The notes under the pieces were generated by a model. The model had not been told where the DNA came from. It searched no databases and saw only the letters and a program-made list of their open reading frames with translations. Shown here piece by piece: positions 27,103 to 35,203 of a stretch of 64,000 nucleotides of DNA. This stretch comes from Variovorax sp. RA8. Its GTDB lineage: Bacteria; Pseudomonadota; Gammaproteobacteria; Burkholderiales; Burkholderiaceae_C. Position 1 is the first letter of the stretch, and each line of letters opens with the position of its first letter. The stretch lies in the NCBI RefSeq assembly GCF_901827175.1, contig NZ_LR594662.1:186001-250000 (forward strand), read 5' to 3'. A program made the translations under genes and the position numbers.

Positions 27103-30100
27103 TTACGGCCGCGACTTCCGCTTGGGGGCAACGAATCCCAACGTCGTCATCGCCGCGGTGAGCGACAGCCTGGTGGTCCAGTACGCCGACCACGGGTCCG
27201 TCCTTTGAAACGACAGGTACTCCCGCGCGGTCCCGATCGTCCACTGGGCGCCGCTCTTGAGCTTGGGCAGGTCATCCCAGCTCACCGGCATCGATACGCC
27301 AAGGCCCGGACGTGCGCGCGCCGAGAACGCCGTGGCCGTCGTTGCGCCGTGGCCGTTGCGCAGGTAGTCGACAAAGAGCTTGCCCACGCGATTGGAAGCG
27401 CCGCTCTTGGCGACGAACCTCGATGGAATGGTCCTGGCCAGATGCTGGACCACCGCCTGCGAGAACGCCTTGACGGTGTCGTAGTCGAAGCGCGGCGCCA
27501 GCGGCACCACGACGTGCAGGCCCTTGCCGCCGCTTGTCTTCAACCAGGACTCGAGCCCGAGCTCCGACAGCAAGGCCCGAACCAGGGTCGCGGCCTCCTG
27601 GACGTGCTGCCAGCTCGTGCCTTCCCCGGGGTCGAGGTCGAAAAGCATCCGGTCCGGCTTGTCGACGTTCTTTGCGAGCGAGTTCCATGTATGGAACTCG
27701 ATGACGTTCATCTGGGCACAGGCCACCAGCGCACGCGCACTGGACACCTCCAGCAGCTCGGCGTGGCCGGGCCAGAGATGCGCGGGCAAATTGCGCACAT
27801 GCGGAATGGAGAGCTTGTCGTCGTGCTTCTGGAAAAACAGCTCGCCCGTGATGCCCGTGGGGCCCCGCACCAGCGACACCGGACGACCCTTCAAGTGCGG
27901 CAGCATCCATTCGGCCACGCTCTCGTAGTACCGCACCAGGTCCACCTTCCGCATGCCGGTGGAAGGGTCGATCACCCGCTCGGGGTTCGTGACCTTCACC
28001 CCGGTGGCCTGCGGCATCTTCGGCGCGGAACGCGCAGCCCCCGTCGGCTTGGCGTCCTCGCGCACGATGTCCGCCGCCGGCTTGTCGCTGCGCACGCCGC
28101 GAAACACAGGATGTCTGATGCGACCGTCCGGCGTCCACTCCGAGAATGCAACCTCGACCACCATGTCGGGCTTGACCCAGTGCTCGGAGCCGGCCCTGCG
28201 CCTGGACCATCGGCCGGGTTTGGCCTCCTCGGGCGCGACGGTGGGCTGGCTGACCCGCAGCTTGGACAGCGCCGTCTTCAACTCGCGCCCGGTCGCCGAG
28301 CCCCACCCGGTGCCGACAGAGCCGGCAAACCGCAGCGCGTCCCCTTCGTGGTAGCCCAACAGCAAGCTGCCGACCTCGCGGGCAGCGCCGGCGCGGTCGG
28401 TGAAGCCGACCACCACGAACTCCTGCCTGTGCGTGCACTTCAACTTCAGCCAGGTTTCCGTGCGACCCGCGGTGTAGGGCGAGTCGGCGCGCTTGACGAT
28501 GATGCCTTCCATGCCCATCCGGCAGGCGGCATCCAGCAGTTGCCCTGGCAGCACGTCGAAGGACTGGCTGAACCGGACGATGCCGTCCTCGCGCTGCTCG
28601 AACAGCGCTCGGAGCGCCTCCCGCCGACTGGCCAGCGGCACGTCGCGCAAGTCCATGCCGCCCAGGAACGGCGCGTCGAACACGAACATCTGGATGTCGC
28701 TGGTGCGGGCGTTGTCGATGGCGTTCTGAAGCCGGTTGAAATCGGGCACGCCGGCCTCGTTCAGCACCACGATCTCACCATCGAGCCAAGCGCTGTCCAG
28801 GCCTAGGTCCGCGACGGCCCGTGCAATGGACTCGACCTTGCTGGTCCAGTCATGGCCGTTGCGGGTCAACAGCCGGACATCGCCTTCATCAATGCGTGCG
28901 AGCAGGCGGTAGCCGTCGAACTTGCTCTCGACAATCCAATCATCCCCCTGCGGTACGGACGACACCAGCGTGGCAAGTTGGGGCTGCAGCTTCGCAGGCA
29001 ACGGTGCCCGCTTGGCTTGCCGCAGGTCGGCCGTGTCGGCACGCGGCCGCAAGACGGCTGCGCTGCGGGGCTCGCGCTCCTCGACCAGGCCCAGCGGTTG
29101 CGTGATGACGCTGTCCGGCAGTGCGGCTATCACGTCGTACTCCGTACTCGGGCGGGCCCACGCATCGCCGCGCTTCTTGAAGAAAATCCACTGTTCCTGC
29201 TTCTTGTCGCCTGGCTTCGAGATGCGCACCAGCTCCCACAGCCCCGCGAGCTTCTGTCCGTGCAGCTTGAAGATGAGCTTGCCCTTGGCAAGCCCTTCCC
29301 GTGGGTCGCCGACCGGCTCCCAGGTTCCCTGGTCCCAGACGATGACGGTTCCGCCGCCGTACTCGCCCTTGGGGATGTCGCCTTCGAAGGTGTTGTAGTC
29401 GATGGGGTGGTCTTCGACATGGATGGCCATCTGCTTGACCGCCGGGTCGTAGGACGGCCCTTTTGGCACGGCCCACGACACCATCACGCCGTCGAGCTCC
29501 AGCCGCACGTCGTAGTGCAATCGCGAGGCCCAATGCTTCTGTATGACGAAGACTTGCCGGTCGCGCTTTGCCTTGCTTCGTCGCACCGGGGTGCCGGCCG
29601 GCTCTGCGGTCTTGGAGAAATCGCGCTTGGCCTTGTAGCTCGAGAGCGGCTCGGTCTGCTGTTTTTTCCCGGCCGCCCGCCTTGGCCTGGCCGCTCGGAG
29701 TTCTGCCCATACGGGAGCATGGTCGCTGGCATTCTCGCGTCCACGTTCCTCGCGGTCCACGCCCGCATCCACGACCTTCAGGGACTCGCTCACGAGGATG
29801 TGGTCGATGCGCAGGCCCGCATCGCGCTCCCAGCGTTTGCGGCGATAGTCCCAGAAGGTGAACAGCTTGTGCTTGGGATGGGCAGCCTGGAGCGCATCGG
29901 TCCAGCCCTGGGCCAGGATCGCGGCAAAGGCCTCGCGCGGCTCGGGTTGCAGCAATGCGTTGTCGCGCCACGTGTCCGGCTTGTAGATGTCGGCGTCCGT
30001 CGGGACCACGTTCCAGTCGCCCAGCAGCACGACCGGCTGACCGGACGACCAGAGCTCTTCGGCGCGATTGCGCATGCGCTCGAACCAGCGCAGCTTGTAG

Positions 30101-30456
30101 TCGAACTTGGGCCCGGGCTGAGGATTGCCGTTCGGCAGGTACAGGCAGGCGTACAGGACCCCGTTGACCGCGGCCTCGACATAGCGGGCATCCTTGTCCT
30201 TCGGATCGCCCGGCAGAGCCGTGACGACCGGCAGAGGTTCATGTCCGCGGGCGAGGAGGGCGACGCCGTTCCAGCTGCGTTGGCCGACGACCAGGCATTG
30301 GTAGCCGAGTGAACTGAGCCGCTCGGCGGGGAACTCGGCCGTGGAGGTCTTCAGCTCCTGCAGCGCCACCACATCGGGCTTGGCGCGTTCGAGCCAGTCG
30401 CACAGCAGGTCCAGGCGCTTGACGACGTTGTTGATGTTCCAGGTTGCGATCCGCAC
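27103..30456 (-). CDS. ligD: Exonuclease III-LigD fusion: four-domain end-joining protein
   Basis: One uninterrupted frame of 1117 residues joins two known proteins. Residues 1-253 are an ExoIII/EEP nuclease: WNINN, QELK with E34, GDWN with D147 and N149, IDHI with D218, and SDHAP with D245-H246. After a basic linker comes LigD in the Pseudomonas order. The 3'-phosphoesterase (about 295-435) has H308, H314, D316 and H350, spaced exactly like the P. aeruginosa catalytic set. The ATP-dependent ligase (about 485-745) has the KFDG motif with K512, DGE at 559-561, EGIIVKR and WLKLK. The primase-polymerase (about 820-1110) has DLD at 940-942 and SGGKGLH. All active sites look intact. The start is GTG 30456. 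Ku is encoded divergently nearby. Confidence 0.93.
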   Translation of the reverse strand: MRIATWNINNVVKRLDLLCDWLERAKPDVVALQELKTSTAEFPAERLSSLGYQCLVVGQRSWNGVALLARGHEPLPVVTALPGDPKDKDARYVEAAVNGVLYACLYLPNGNPQPGPKFDYKLRWFERMRNRAEELWSSGQPVVLLGDWNVVPTDADIYKPDTWRDNALLQPEPREAFAAILAQGWTDALQAAHPKHKLFTFWDYRRKRWERDAGLRIDHILVSESLKVVDAGVDREERGRENASDHAPVWAELRAARPRRAAGKKQQTEPLSSYKAKRDFSKTAEPAGTPVRRSKAKRDRQVFVIQKHWASRLHYDVRLELDGVMVSWAVPKGPSYDPAVKQMAIHVEDHPIDYNTFEGDIPKGEYGGGTVIVWDQGTWEPVGDPREGLAKGKLIFKLHGQKLAGLWELVRISKPGDKKQEQWIFFKKRGDAWARPSTEYDVIAALPDSVITQPLGLVEEREPRSAAVLRPRADTADLRQAKRAPLPAKLQPQLATLVSSVPQGDDWIVESKFDGYRLLARIDEGDVRLLTRNGHDWTSKVESIARAVADLGLDSAWLDGEIVVLNEAGVPDFNRLQNAIDNARTSDIQMFVFDAPFLGGMDLRDVPLASRREALRALFEQREDGIVRFSQSFDVLPGQLLDAACRMGMEGIIVKRADSPYTAGRTETWLKLKCTHRQEFVVVGFTDRAGAAREVGSLLLGYHEGDALRFAGSVGTGWGSATGRELKTALSKLRVSQPTVAPEEAKPGRWSRRRAGSEHWVKPDMVVEVAFSEWTPDGRIRHPVFRGVRSDKPAADIVREDAKPTGAARSAPKMPQATGVKVTNPERVIDPSTGMRKVDLVRYYESVAEWMLPHLKGRPVSLVRGPTGITGELFFQKHDDKLSIPHVRNLPAHLWPGHAELLEVSSARALVACAQMNVIEFHTWNSLAKNVDKPDRMLFDLDPGEGTSWQHVQEAATLVRALLSELGLESWLKTSGGKGLHVVVPLAPRFDYDTVKAFSQAVVQHLARTIPSRFVAKSGASNRVGKLFVDYLRNGHGATTATAFSARARPGLGVSMPVSWDDLPKLKSGAQWTIGTAREYLSFQRTDPWSAYWTTRLSLTAAMTTLGFVAPKRKSRP

Positions 30457-30500
30457 GGCTTTGAATCTCTGGGCAGTCAGCAGCCACGGTTGCTACGAAG

Positions 30501-30827
30501 TTACTGCGCGGGCCCGAATCCGAAGTACCGCTTTCCAGGTGCGGTCTCCTTCGCAGGAGCGGCGCGCTTCGCTTCTTGATGGGGGCTCTCGCCGGCATCG
30601 CTTTCGAGCTCAGGCGCATCAGCTTCGCGTGGCCCGATGTCCAGGTCCTCCGCCGTGGCCTGCAGCGCAACCAGCCCTTCGGCCATGGCCGCCTTGTAGC
30701 TCGCCACCGGCGAGTCGGATTTTTCCAGCTGCCGCCAACTGCGGCCCTTGAGCTCGGCCAGGACCCACGCGAAGCGGCCCGCCTTCGGCTCCTCGACGTA
30801 GACCGCGATGTGGCGCAGACTTGACAT
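30501..30827 (-). CDS. Hypothetical protein upstream of the ligD fusion
   Basis: The 108-residue protein begins SSLRHIAVYVEEPKAGRF and has a central helical part (YKAAMAEGLVALQATAEDLD). The tail is charged and Ala/Lys-rich and ends KRYFGFGPAQ. I do not recognise a family. It lies 44 bases upstream of the ExoIII-LigD gene in the same direction, so the two are probably co-transcribed and it may serve in the same repair process. No signal peptide or membrane segment is visible. Confidence 0.65.
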   Translation of the reverse strand: MSSLRHIAVYVEEPKAGRFAWVLAELKGRSWRQLEKSDSPVASYKAAMAEGLVALQATAEDLDIGPREADAPELESDAGESPHQEAKRAAPAKETAPGKRYFGFGPAQ

Positions 30828-30830
30828 AGC

Positions 30831-30886
30831 CCGTAGGGTAGCCGTTCCGTCATTCGGTCACGCTCGAAAGCGCAGCCTCCCTACGG
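30831..30886. promoter_or_regulatory. Inverted repeat in the ligD/Ku divergent region
   Basis: CCGTAGGG (30831-30838) and CCCTACGG (30879-30886) are exact inverse complements within the 147-base gap between the repair transcripts. They could be a shared regulator site or part of an RNA hairpin. No known consensus is matched. Confidence 0.3.
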
Positions 30887-30974
30887 CCAGGTGCTACGCG
30901 CACCTACGCCGCAACGGCTCAGGGGCCGCAGGCTGCGCGCTGCGGGGGTCATCCCGTCGTAAGGAAGCTGAGGC

Positions 30975-31883
30975 ATGGCAACAGGTAGTCGCACGCTCTG
31001 GAAGGGGGCCATCACCTTCGGTCTCGTCCACATCCCCGTGGGTCTTCACACGGCAGCGACCGAGGAAGGCGTGGACTTCGACTGGCTCGACAAGCGCTCG
31101 ATGGACCCTGTCGGCTACAAGCGCATCAACAAGCGGACCGGCAAGGAAATCAGCAAGGACAACATCGTCAAGGGCGTTGAATACGAGGACGGGAAGTACG
31201 TCATCATCAGCCCCGAGGAAATCGAGGCGGTCTTTCCCAAGACGACGCAGACCATCCAGATCGAGCGCTTCATCGATGCGGCCGAGATGCCCTTCATCTT
31301 CCTGGAGCGGCCCTACTACGTGGCGCCCATCAACAAGAGCGACAAGGTCTATGCCCTGTTGCGCGAGGCCCTCGTCGACAGCGGGAAAATCGCGCTTGCC
31401 AAGGTGGTGATCGCCACCAAGCAGCACCTTGCCGCGCTGGTGCCCTCCGGCGCAGTCCTGGTCCTGAACCTGCTGCGCTGGGGTGACGAAGTCAAAACGC
31501 TGGACTCGCTGGACCTTCCGCCTGCCGGGCGAAAGAACGTCAGCGCCGCAGAGATGAAGATGGCCAGGCAGCTGATCGCCGAGATGTCCGGCAAGTGGGA
31601 CCCGGAAGATTTCAAGGACGAGTTCCGGCACCAGGTGATGAAGCTGGTCGACAAGAAGGTGAAGGCGGGCAAGACCGAAACCGTCCTGGAGCCCGAAGAG
31701 GAAGCGCCGGAAAGCTCCAACGTCATCGACCTCACCGAGCTGCTGCAAAGGAGCTTGAAGGGCCGCTCGAAGGCAAGTGGCAAGGCCGCGAACAAGTCTG
31801 CGGCCAAGACTGCTCCAGCGAAGAAGTCCAAGCCCAGGCGTGCGCCGGCGAAGAAGAGCACGTCTGAGCGAAAGGCAGCGTAG
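30975..31883 (+). CDS. ku: Non-homologous end-joining protein Ku
   Basis: Bacterial Ku forms a ring-shaped homodimer that binds DNA ends and recruits LigD. The 302-residue protein has the typical opening RTLWKGAITFGLVHIPVGL, the core KGVEYEDGKYVIISPEEIEA and IERFIDAAEMPFIF, and the C-terminal helical part DEFRHQVMKLVDKK. A long Lys/Ala-rich tail (residues about 255-302) resembles the DNA-threading extension of longer Ku proteins. It is divergent from the ExoIII-LigD gene, so both end-joining partners are encoded side by side. Confidence 0.96.
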   Translation: MATGSRTLWKGAITFGLVHIPVGLHTAATEEGVDFDWLDKRSMDPVGYKRINKRTGKEISKDNIVKGVEYEDGKYVIISPEEIEAVFPKTTQTIQIERFIDAAEMPFIFLERPYYVAPINKSDKVYALLREALVDSGKIALAKVVIATKQHLAALVPSGAVLVLNLLRWGDEVKTLDSLDLPPAGRKNVSAAEMKMARQLIAEMSGKWDPEDFKDEFRHQVMKLVDKKVKAGKTETVLEPEEEAPESSNVIDLTELLQRSLKGRSKASGKAANKSAAKTAPAKKSKPRRAPAKKSTSERKAA

Positions 31884-31920
31884 CTCGGTTTCGACAGCCA
31901 CGCGAGGAAGCGAAAGCTGG

Positions 31921-32196
31921 CTACTTTTCCTTGGCTGGAGTGACAGAGACCTTCGGCACTTCGATCACCTTCTCCTCGGTCTTCACCGTTGGAACTGTCA
32001 CGGTCTTCTCTTCCTTGGTCACTTTCACGTCAGGCGTCGTCACGTCATACTTGGGAAGTGTCACGTCGCCGGCCTGCTTCTTCTCGACTTCGTACTTGGG
32101 CACCGTAACGTTCCCCTCGGCCGTCTTCTTCACGTCGCACGCGGCGAGCGTCACGACGCTGCAGATGGCGATGGCGATTGATGCGATGGCTTTCAT
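31921..32196 (-). CDS. Small repetitive lipoprotein
   Basis: This 91-residue precursor has a signal peptide and lipobox LAAC (lipidated Cys20). The mature part is built from short Val/Lys/Pro motifs (VTVPKYEV, VTLPKYDV, VTVPTVK, VIEVPKV) and should be extended and basic. I recognise no named family. Such small lipoproteins often sit in the periplasm near stress genes. It is convergent with Ku. Confidence 0.72.
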   Translation of the reverse strand: MKAIASIAIAICSVVTLAACDVKKTAEGNVTVPKYEVEKKQAGDVTLPKYDVTTPDVKVTKEEKTVTVPTVKTEEKVIEVPKVSVTPAKEK

Positions 32197-32386
32197 GAAA
32201 ATCTCCGTTTGAGTTGTTGCTCCTGGAGCATCTCGAACGCGGGGTACAGTGAGCTGTAAGACCGCACCGTGTTGTCCGGGAGGCGCGTTGGCTCAAACGG
32301 TGTCGTCCGTCATAAGGCGTGCTGCATAGGGCCTTCGCACGGCCGAGAACGCCATCGGCTGCCTGGGCCATGCCCTTTCGGACAGC

Positions 32387-32692
32387 TCAGCGCTTCACCC
32401 CATCCGGCCCGAAGGCATAGCGTGCCAGCACGCGCAGATCGGCCTCGTCGTCCATCTCCGCGCTCATCGCTGGCAGGGATTCGCCCAGCGCCACTGCCGC
32501 CAGCGCCTTGTGCGGGCACAGCCCCAGACAGCGCGTGCGTGTGACGCGCGCACGCACCGGGGAGTCGGCGGAGAGGCGGCGCAGTTCCTTGGTTGCCGAC
32601 TTGCTGCTGAGATGTCGCGGGCCATCCGAGCGGTCTTCGCAGTCCGCACACACCACGACGATGCGCTTGAATTTGAACGTCTCAAGTTTCAC
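32387..32692 (-). CDS. (2Fe-2S) ferredoxin-domain protein
   Basis: The 101-residue protein has the thioredoxin-like ferredoxin pattern: VCADCED with two Cys early, and RCLGLCPHKA with two Cys about 40 residues later. These four would bind a 2Fe-2S cluster. The start is GTG 32692, with GGGAG seven bases before it. It may carry electrons for a small reductase or support metal or stress homeostasis; no partner gene adjoins. A 23-codon frame related to the 8548 lipoprotein signal peptide ends inside its first codons. Confidence 0.8.
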   Translation of the reverse strand: MKLETFKFKRIVVVCADCEDRSDGPRHLSSKSATKELRRLSADSPVRARVTRTRCLGLCPHKALAAVALGESLPAMSAEMDDEADLRVLARYAFGPDGVKR

Positions 32693-32753
32693 CGGAGTCT
32701 CCCGCGAGCAGCAGGCAGGTACACGGGGCTGTCGATCCAGGCAGGGTCAGCAT
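32682..32753 (-). pseudogene. Decayed copy of a lipoprotein signal-peptide region
   Basis: A 23-codon frame (MLTLPGSTAPCTCLLLAGDS...) matches the start of the NlpC lipoprotein at 8548 (MPTLRRSTVLCTCLLLAACGS). The DNA 32704-32753 is about 88% identical to 8499-8548 over 50 bases by my alignment. The rest of the lipoprotein gene is absent. Its stop overlaps the beginning of the ferredoxin gene and its sequence supplies that gene's ribosome-binding site. Confidence 0.6.
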
Positions 32754-32918
32754 TGCAGAACATCGTAGACGCTTTGCCGTGTGTCCTGCGTAGGCTGCGG
32801 TCGTTCCAATGTCGGACTGGCCTTCCAACGGGCGCCGTCGTTCTCCGACCCGCTGTGCCCGGTCGTCGGAGAAAGCTCGCCGTTCCCACTGCGCCAATGC
32901 GCGAACGAAAGGAACAAC

Positions 32919-33104
32919 ATGGCAGACGACAAGACGAAACCCGGCGGGCAGGACCGCTCGCGCATCAACGTCAACGAAGATTACGAGCTGAGGGATTGGT
33001 CCCAGAAGTTTGGTGTCTCCGCGGACGAGCTCAAAGCCGCGGTGAGAGCCGTTGGCACCCATGCGCCAACCGTCGAGCAGCACCTGAAGGCGAGAAAGAA
33101 GTAA
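32919..33104 (+). CDS. DUF3606-family small protein
   Basis: This 61-residue protein (MADDKTKPGGQDRSRINVNE, then YELRDWSQKFGVSADELKAAV) matches the DUF3606 family, small helical proteins abundant in Proteobacteria and of unknown role. AAAGG precedes the ATG. It lies 18 bases before the DUF883-like gene, so the two are probably one transcript. DUF3606 proteins often accompany stress-response genes. Confidence 0.88.
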   Translation: MADDKTKPGGQDRSRINVNEDYELRDWSQKFGVSADELKAAVRAVGTHAPTVEQHLKARKK

Positions 33105-33122
33105 GACGACGAGGAGCACTGC

Positions 33123-33569
33123 ATGGCAACCGACAACGTGAAGAGTCCTGCCGAGCTTGCTGACGAGGCCCGGCAGGTTGCGCAAGACGCCCTTGAGGCT
33201 GCGAAAGGGTATGCCCAAGAGAGTGGACAGATTGGCAGAGACGCCGCCCAGTCAATCAGGTCGACCGTCGAAGACGTCAAGGAGACCGGCGCGGAGGCCC
33301 TGGACACCGTCAGGGGCCTCTCCCATGACGCCAAGGACATCGCGAGGAGCGCTGGCGCGACGAGCAAGGCCTATGCTCAGAAAGCCGTGGGCGCCACGGG
33401 TCGGAAGCTGCGCGACTGGCAGGGGCAAGTCGACGAGGTGAAGGAAAGTTGCACGCGGTACATCGCCAACGAACCGGTGCGCTCGGCACTCATTGCCGCC
33501 GGCGCTGGCGCACTCCTGATGACATTGCTGCTTTCCATGATGAGAAGGCGCAGGCACTACGAAACGTGA
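33123..33569 (+). CDS. DUF883/ElaB-like membrane-anchored protein
   Basis: The 148-residue protein is a long amphipathic, Ala/Asp/Lys-rich helix (residues 1-110) followed by the DUF883 terminal signature YIANEPVRSALIAAGAGALLMTLLLS. One transmembrane helix and an arginine-rich end close it. The ElaB/YqjD family associates with ribosomes or the inner membrane in stationary phase. GAGGAG lies close before the ATG at 33123. It is cotranscribed with the DUF3606 gene. Confidence 0.85.
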   Translation: MATDNVKSPAELADEARQVAQDALEAAKGYAQESGQIGRDAAQSIRSTVEDVKETGAEALDTVRGLSHDAKDIARSAGATSKAYAQKAVGATGRKLRDWQGQVDEVKESCTRYIANEPVRSALIAAGAGALLMTLLLSMMRRRRHYET

Positions 33570-33606
33570 GCAGCGCGACCTGAACGCTGCCGCGCGAGAC
33601 CGTCCC

Positions 33607-34551
33607 TCATTTGGCCTTGGCCACCCGTGCTCCGTTCATCCCCAGCTTCTCAGCCAAGGCGCACGCAAACTTCCCGAGGGAGTGATCCTTGACCGGATCT
33701 GCCTTGAGAACAACGCTGTATCGATAGCCGGTAACGACAGGGTCTGCTTCCGACGGCTTGAAGAAGACGCTTTGAAGGGAGCGCAGCAAGGCCAGGATCT
33801 CGCCGCGTTCGTAGATCCGCTCGATCTCCAGGTCTTCCGAGTTCTTTTCGCGCGTGTGTTGCTCGACGGAGAAGTAGCCGGTGACGGGGGAGGGGTGGAA
33901 GGCGTAGACCCTTGAAACCCTCGGGACGTTGCCGTCCAGAGGGAGCGCATAGGCGAACTGCTGCGCAAGGCCTCCGCCCAGCGAGTGACCGGTGGACACG
34001 ACCGACGGCTTGGCGTCGCCCCATTCCCGTTGCGCCATCCTGCGCTTGAACTCCTCGTTGAATGCAGGCCCCAGGTGTTTCACCACAAGGGTGTACTGGT
34101 CGTCGTGTTTGGGAAGAAACCAGCGCAGATTCGCTCGCCAGTCGTTTCGGTTGTCGAAAACCGTCCCCCCGAAGGCCACGGCCACTTGAGGCGGGCTCTC
34201 CTTGCTCCACACCTCGACGCGAAGGTGGTACTTCTCGATCTCGGTCTTCAAGCTCTCTTCGCGCGGAAACCCGTCCCAGCGCTTCCAATGGGCTTCGCCT
34301 AGCGCTTGATCCGCGTCTCGGCATGGATCGGCCTCTTCTTTGCCCGCCGGCGTCTTTTCATACGCGGATTGGGATAGCCATGCATAAGGCAGGTGGCGCC
34401 TTGCCTCGGGCTCATAGGGGCGCAGCTCGGCGATCAAGCGCTTGCCGGGTGGCCGGATGGCAACCTGGTCCTCGGTCTGCTGCAGCGAGATGCACCCGGT
34501 GCACGCAATGGCGAGCAGCGACGCACTCAGCGTCCGGATCGTTGGGTTCAT
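33607..34551 (-). CDS. Class 3 lipase-like lipoprotein
   Basis: The 314-residue precursor has a lipobox (ACTGC) and a lipase-3-type alpha/beta hydrolase domain with VAFGGT as the oxyanion region. The nucleophile elbow is STGHSLGGGLAQQFAYAL and the terminal His lies in a late segment (DHSLG). The substrate is unknown; outer-membrane or periplasmic lipid hydrolysis is likely. No chaperone gene adjoins. It is convergent with the DUF883 gene. Confidence 0.82.
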   Translation of the reverse strand: MNPTIRTLSASLLAIACTGCISLQQTEDQVAIRPPGKRLIAELRPYEPEARRHLPYAWLSQSAYEKTPAGKEEADPCRDADQALGEAHWKRWDGFPREESLKTEIEKYHLRVEVWSKESPPQVAVAFGGTVFDNRNDWRANLRWFLPKHDDQYTLVVKHLGPAFNEEFKRRMAQREWGDAKPSVVSTGHSLGGGLAQQFAYALPLDGNVPRVSRVYAFHPSPVTGYFSVEQHTREKNSEDLEIERIYERGEILALLRSLQSVFFKPSEADPVVTGYRYSVVLKADPVKDHSLGKFACALAEKLGMNGARVAKAK

Positions 34552-34925
34552 GGCGCCTGACCTCCTCAGCGAGCATAGGCGGCTTCGGCCTCAGGGCGCA
34601 ATCCACAGGAAGGAGGAGCGTTCAAACCCATCGCCCGCACAAGGCATGGACACGATGAGCGGCCAGAGCCAGGAGCGAAACTTCGCCGACGTCTCCGCTT
34701 TTCGTCCCGGCAAGCTGAGCGCCAGGGATGTGCCTTTTGGTTGCCGCCTACACGCGGATAACAAATGGAGAACAAAGTCCGGCGGTCCCGAAACATGCGA
34801 GATACGTCCGCGCAAGAGACTTTCGCATGGGCTTCTGGGACGGCACCGCGGCCCGAGTGCCCGACATGCGGATCACCCGCAGGGTGTCCCGTCCATCTCC
34901 ACCCGCACCACCTGAGGAACCCTCG
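34552..34925. other. 374-base region without a supported gene
   Basis: Open frames cross this stretch, but none shows a family match or clear ribosome-binding site. It should contain the promoter of the lipase-like lipoprotein (minus strand). It is followed by a truncated hydrolase on the plus strand, which suggests that the area has been rearranged. Confidence 0.5.
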
Positions 34926-35186
34926 ATGAAGCTCACCCTTCGCCAGATTCAACTCCCCGGCCGCGCGCGGCTCGAGTTCGCCGAACAGGGCGGCCGCTCT
35001 GGCACGCCGGTCATTGCGCTGCACGGGGTCACCGACTCGTGGCGCTCCTTCGAGCCGGTGCTCCCCTGCCTGCCATCCGAGCTGCGCGTGATCGCGCTCA
35101 CCCAACGCGGCCATGGCGCCAGCGACAAGCCGGCCGGAGGATACCGGACCGCCGACTTTGCCGCCGACGTGGCGGCCATCGCCTGA
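34926..35186 (+). pseudogene. Truncated alpha/beta hydrolase (N-terminal third)
   Basis: The 86-residue frame contains the start of an alpha/beta hydrolase: strand and oxyanion motif VIALHGVTDSWRSFEPVLP and the conserved RVIALTQRGHGASDKP. It ends at ADVAAIA, just before the region where the nucleophile elbow should be; the family runs to about 260 residues. The catalytic Ser, Asp and His are therefore absent. A Shine-Dalgarno (GAGGAA) is still present. The TPR gene begins 17 bases after the stop, as though a deletion had joined it here. Confidence 0.75.
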
Positions 35187-35203
35187 TCCCGGAGTGCCCG
35201 ACG

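Noticed and set aside
26161..28806. An 881-codon plus-strand frame
   Set aside because: It is antisense to the Kelch lipoprotein, the gap and the ligD fusion, with no family match.
31884..31935. Short AGCCA/TGGCT stem after Ku considered as a terminator
   Set aside because: The stem is only five pairs with a long loop, too weak to call.
34566..34925. Frames across the gap before the truncated hydrolase
   Set aside because: None shows a family match, a good start site or coding bias; they appear to be chance frames.
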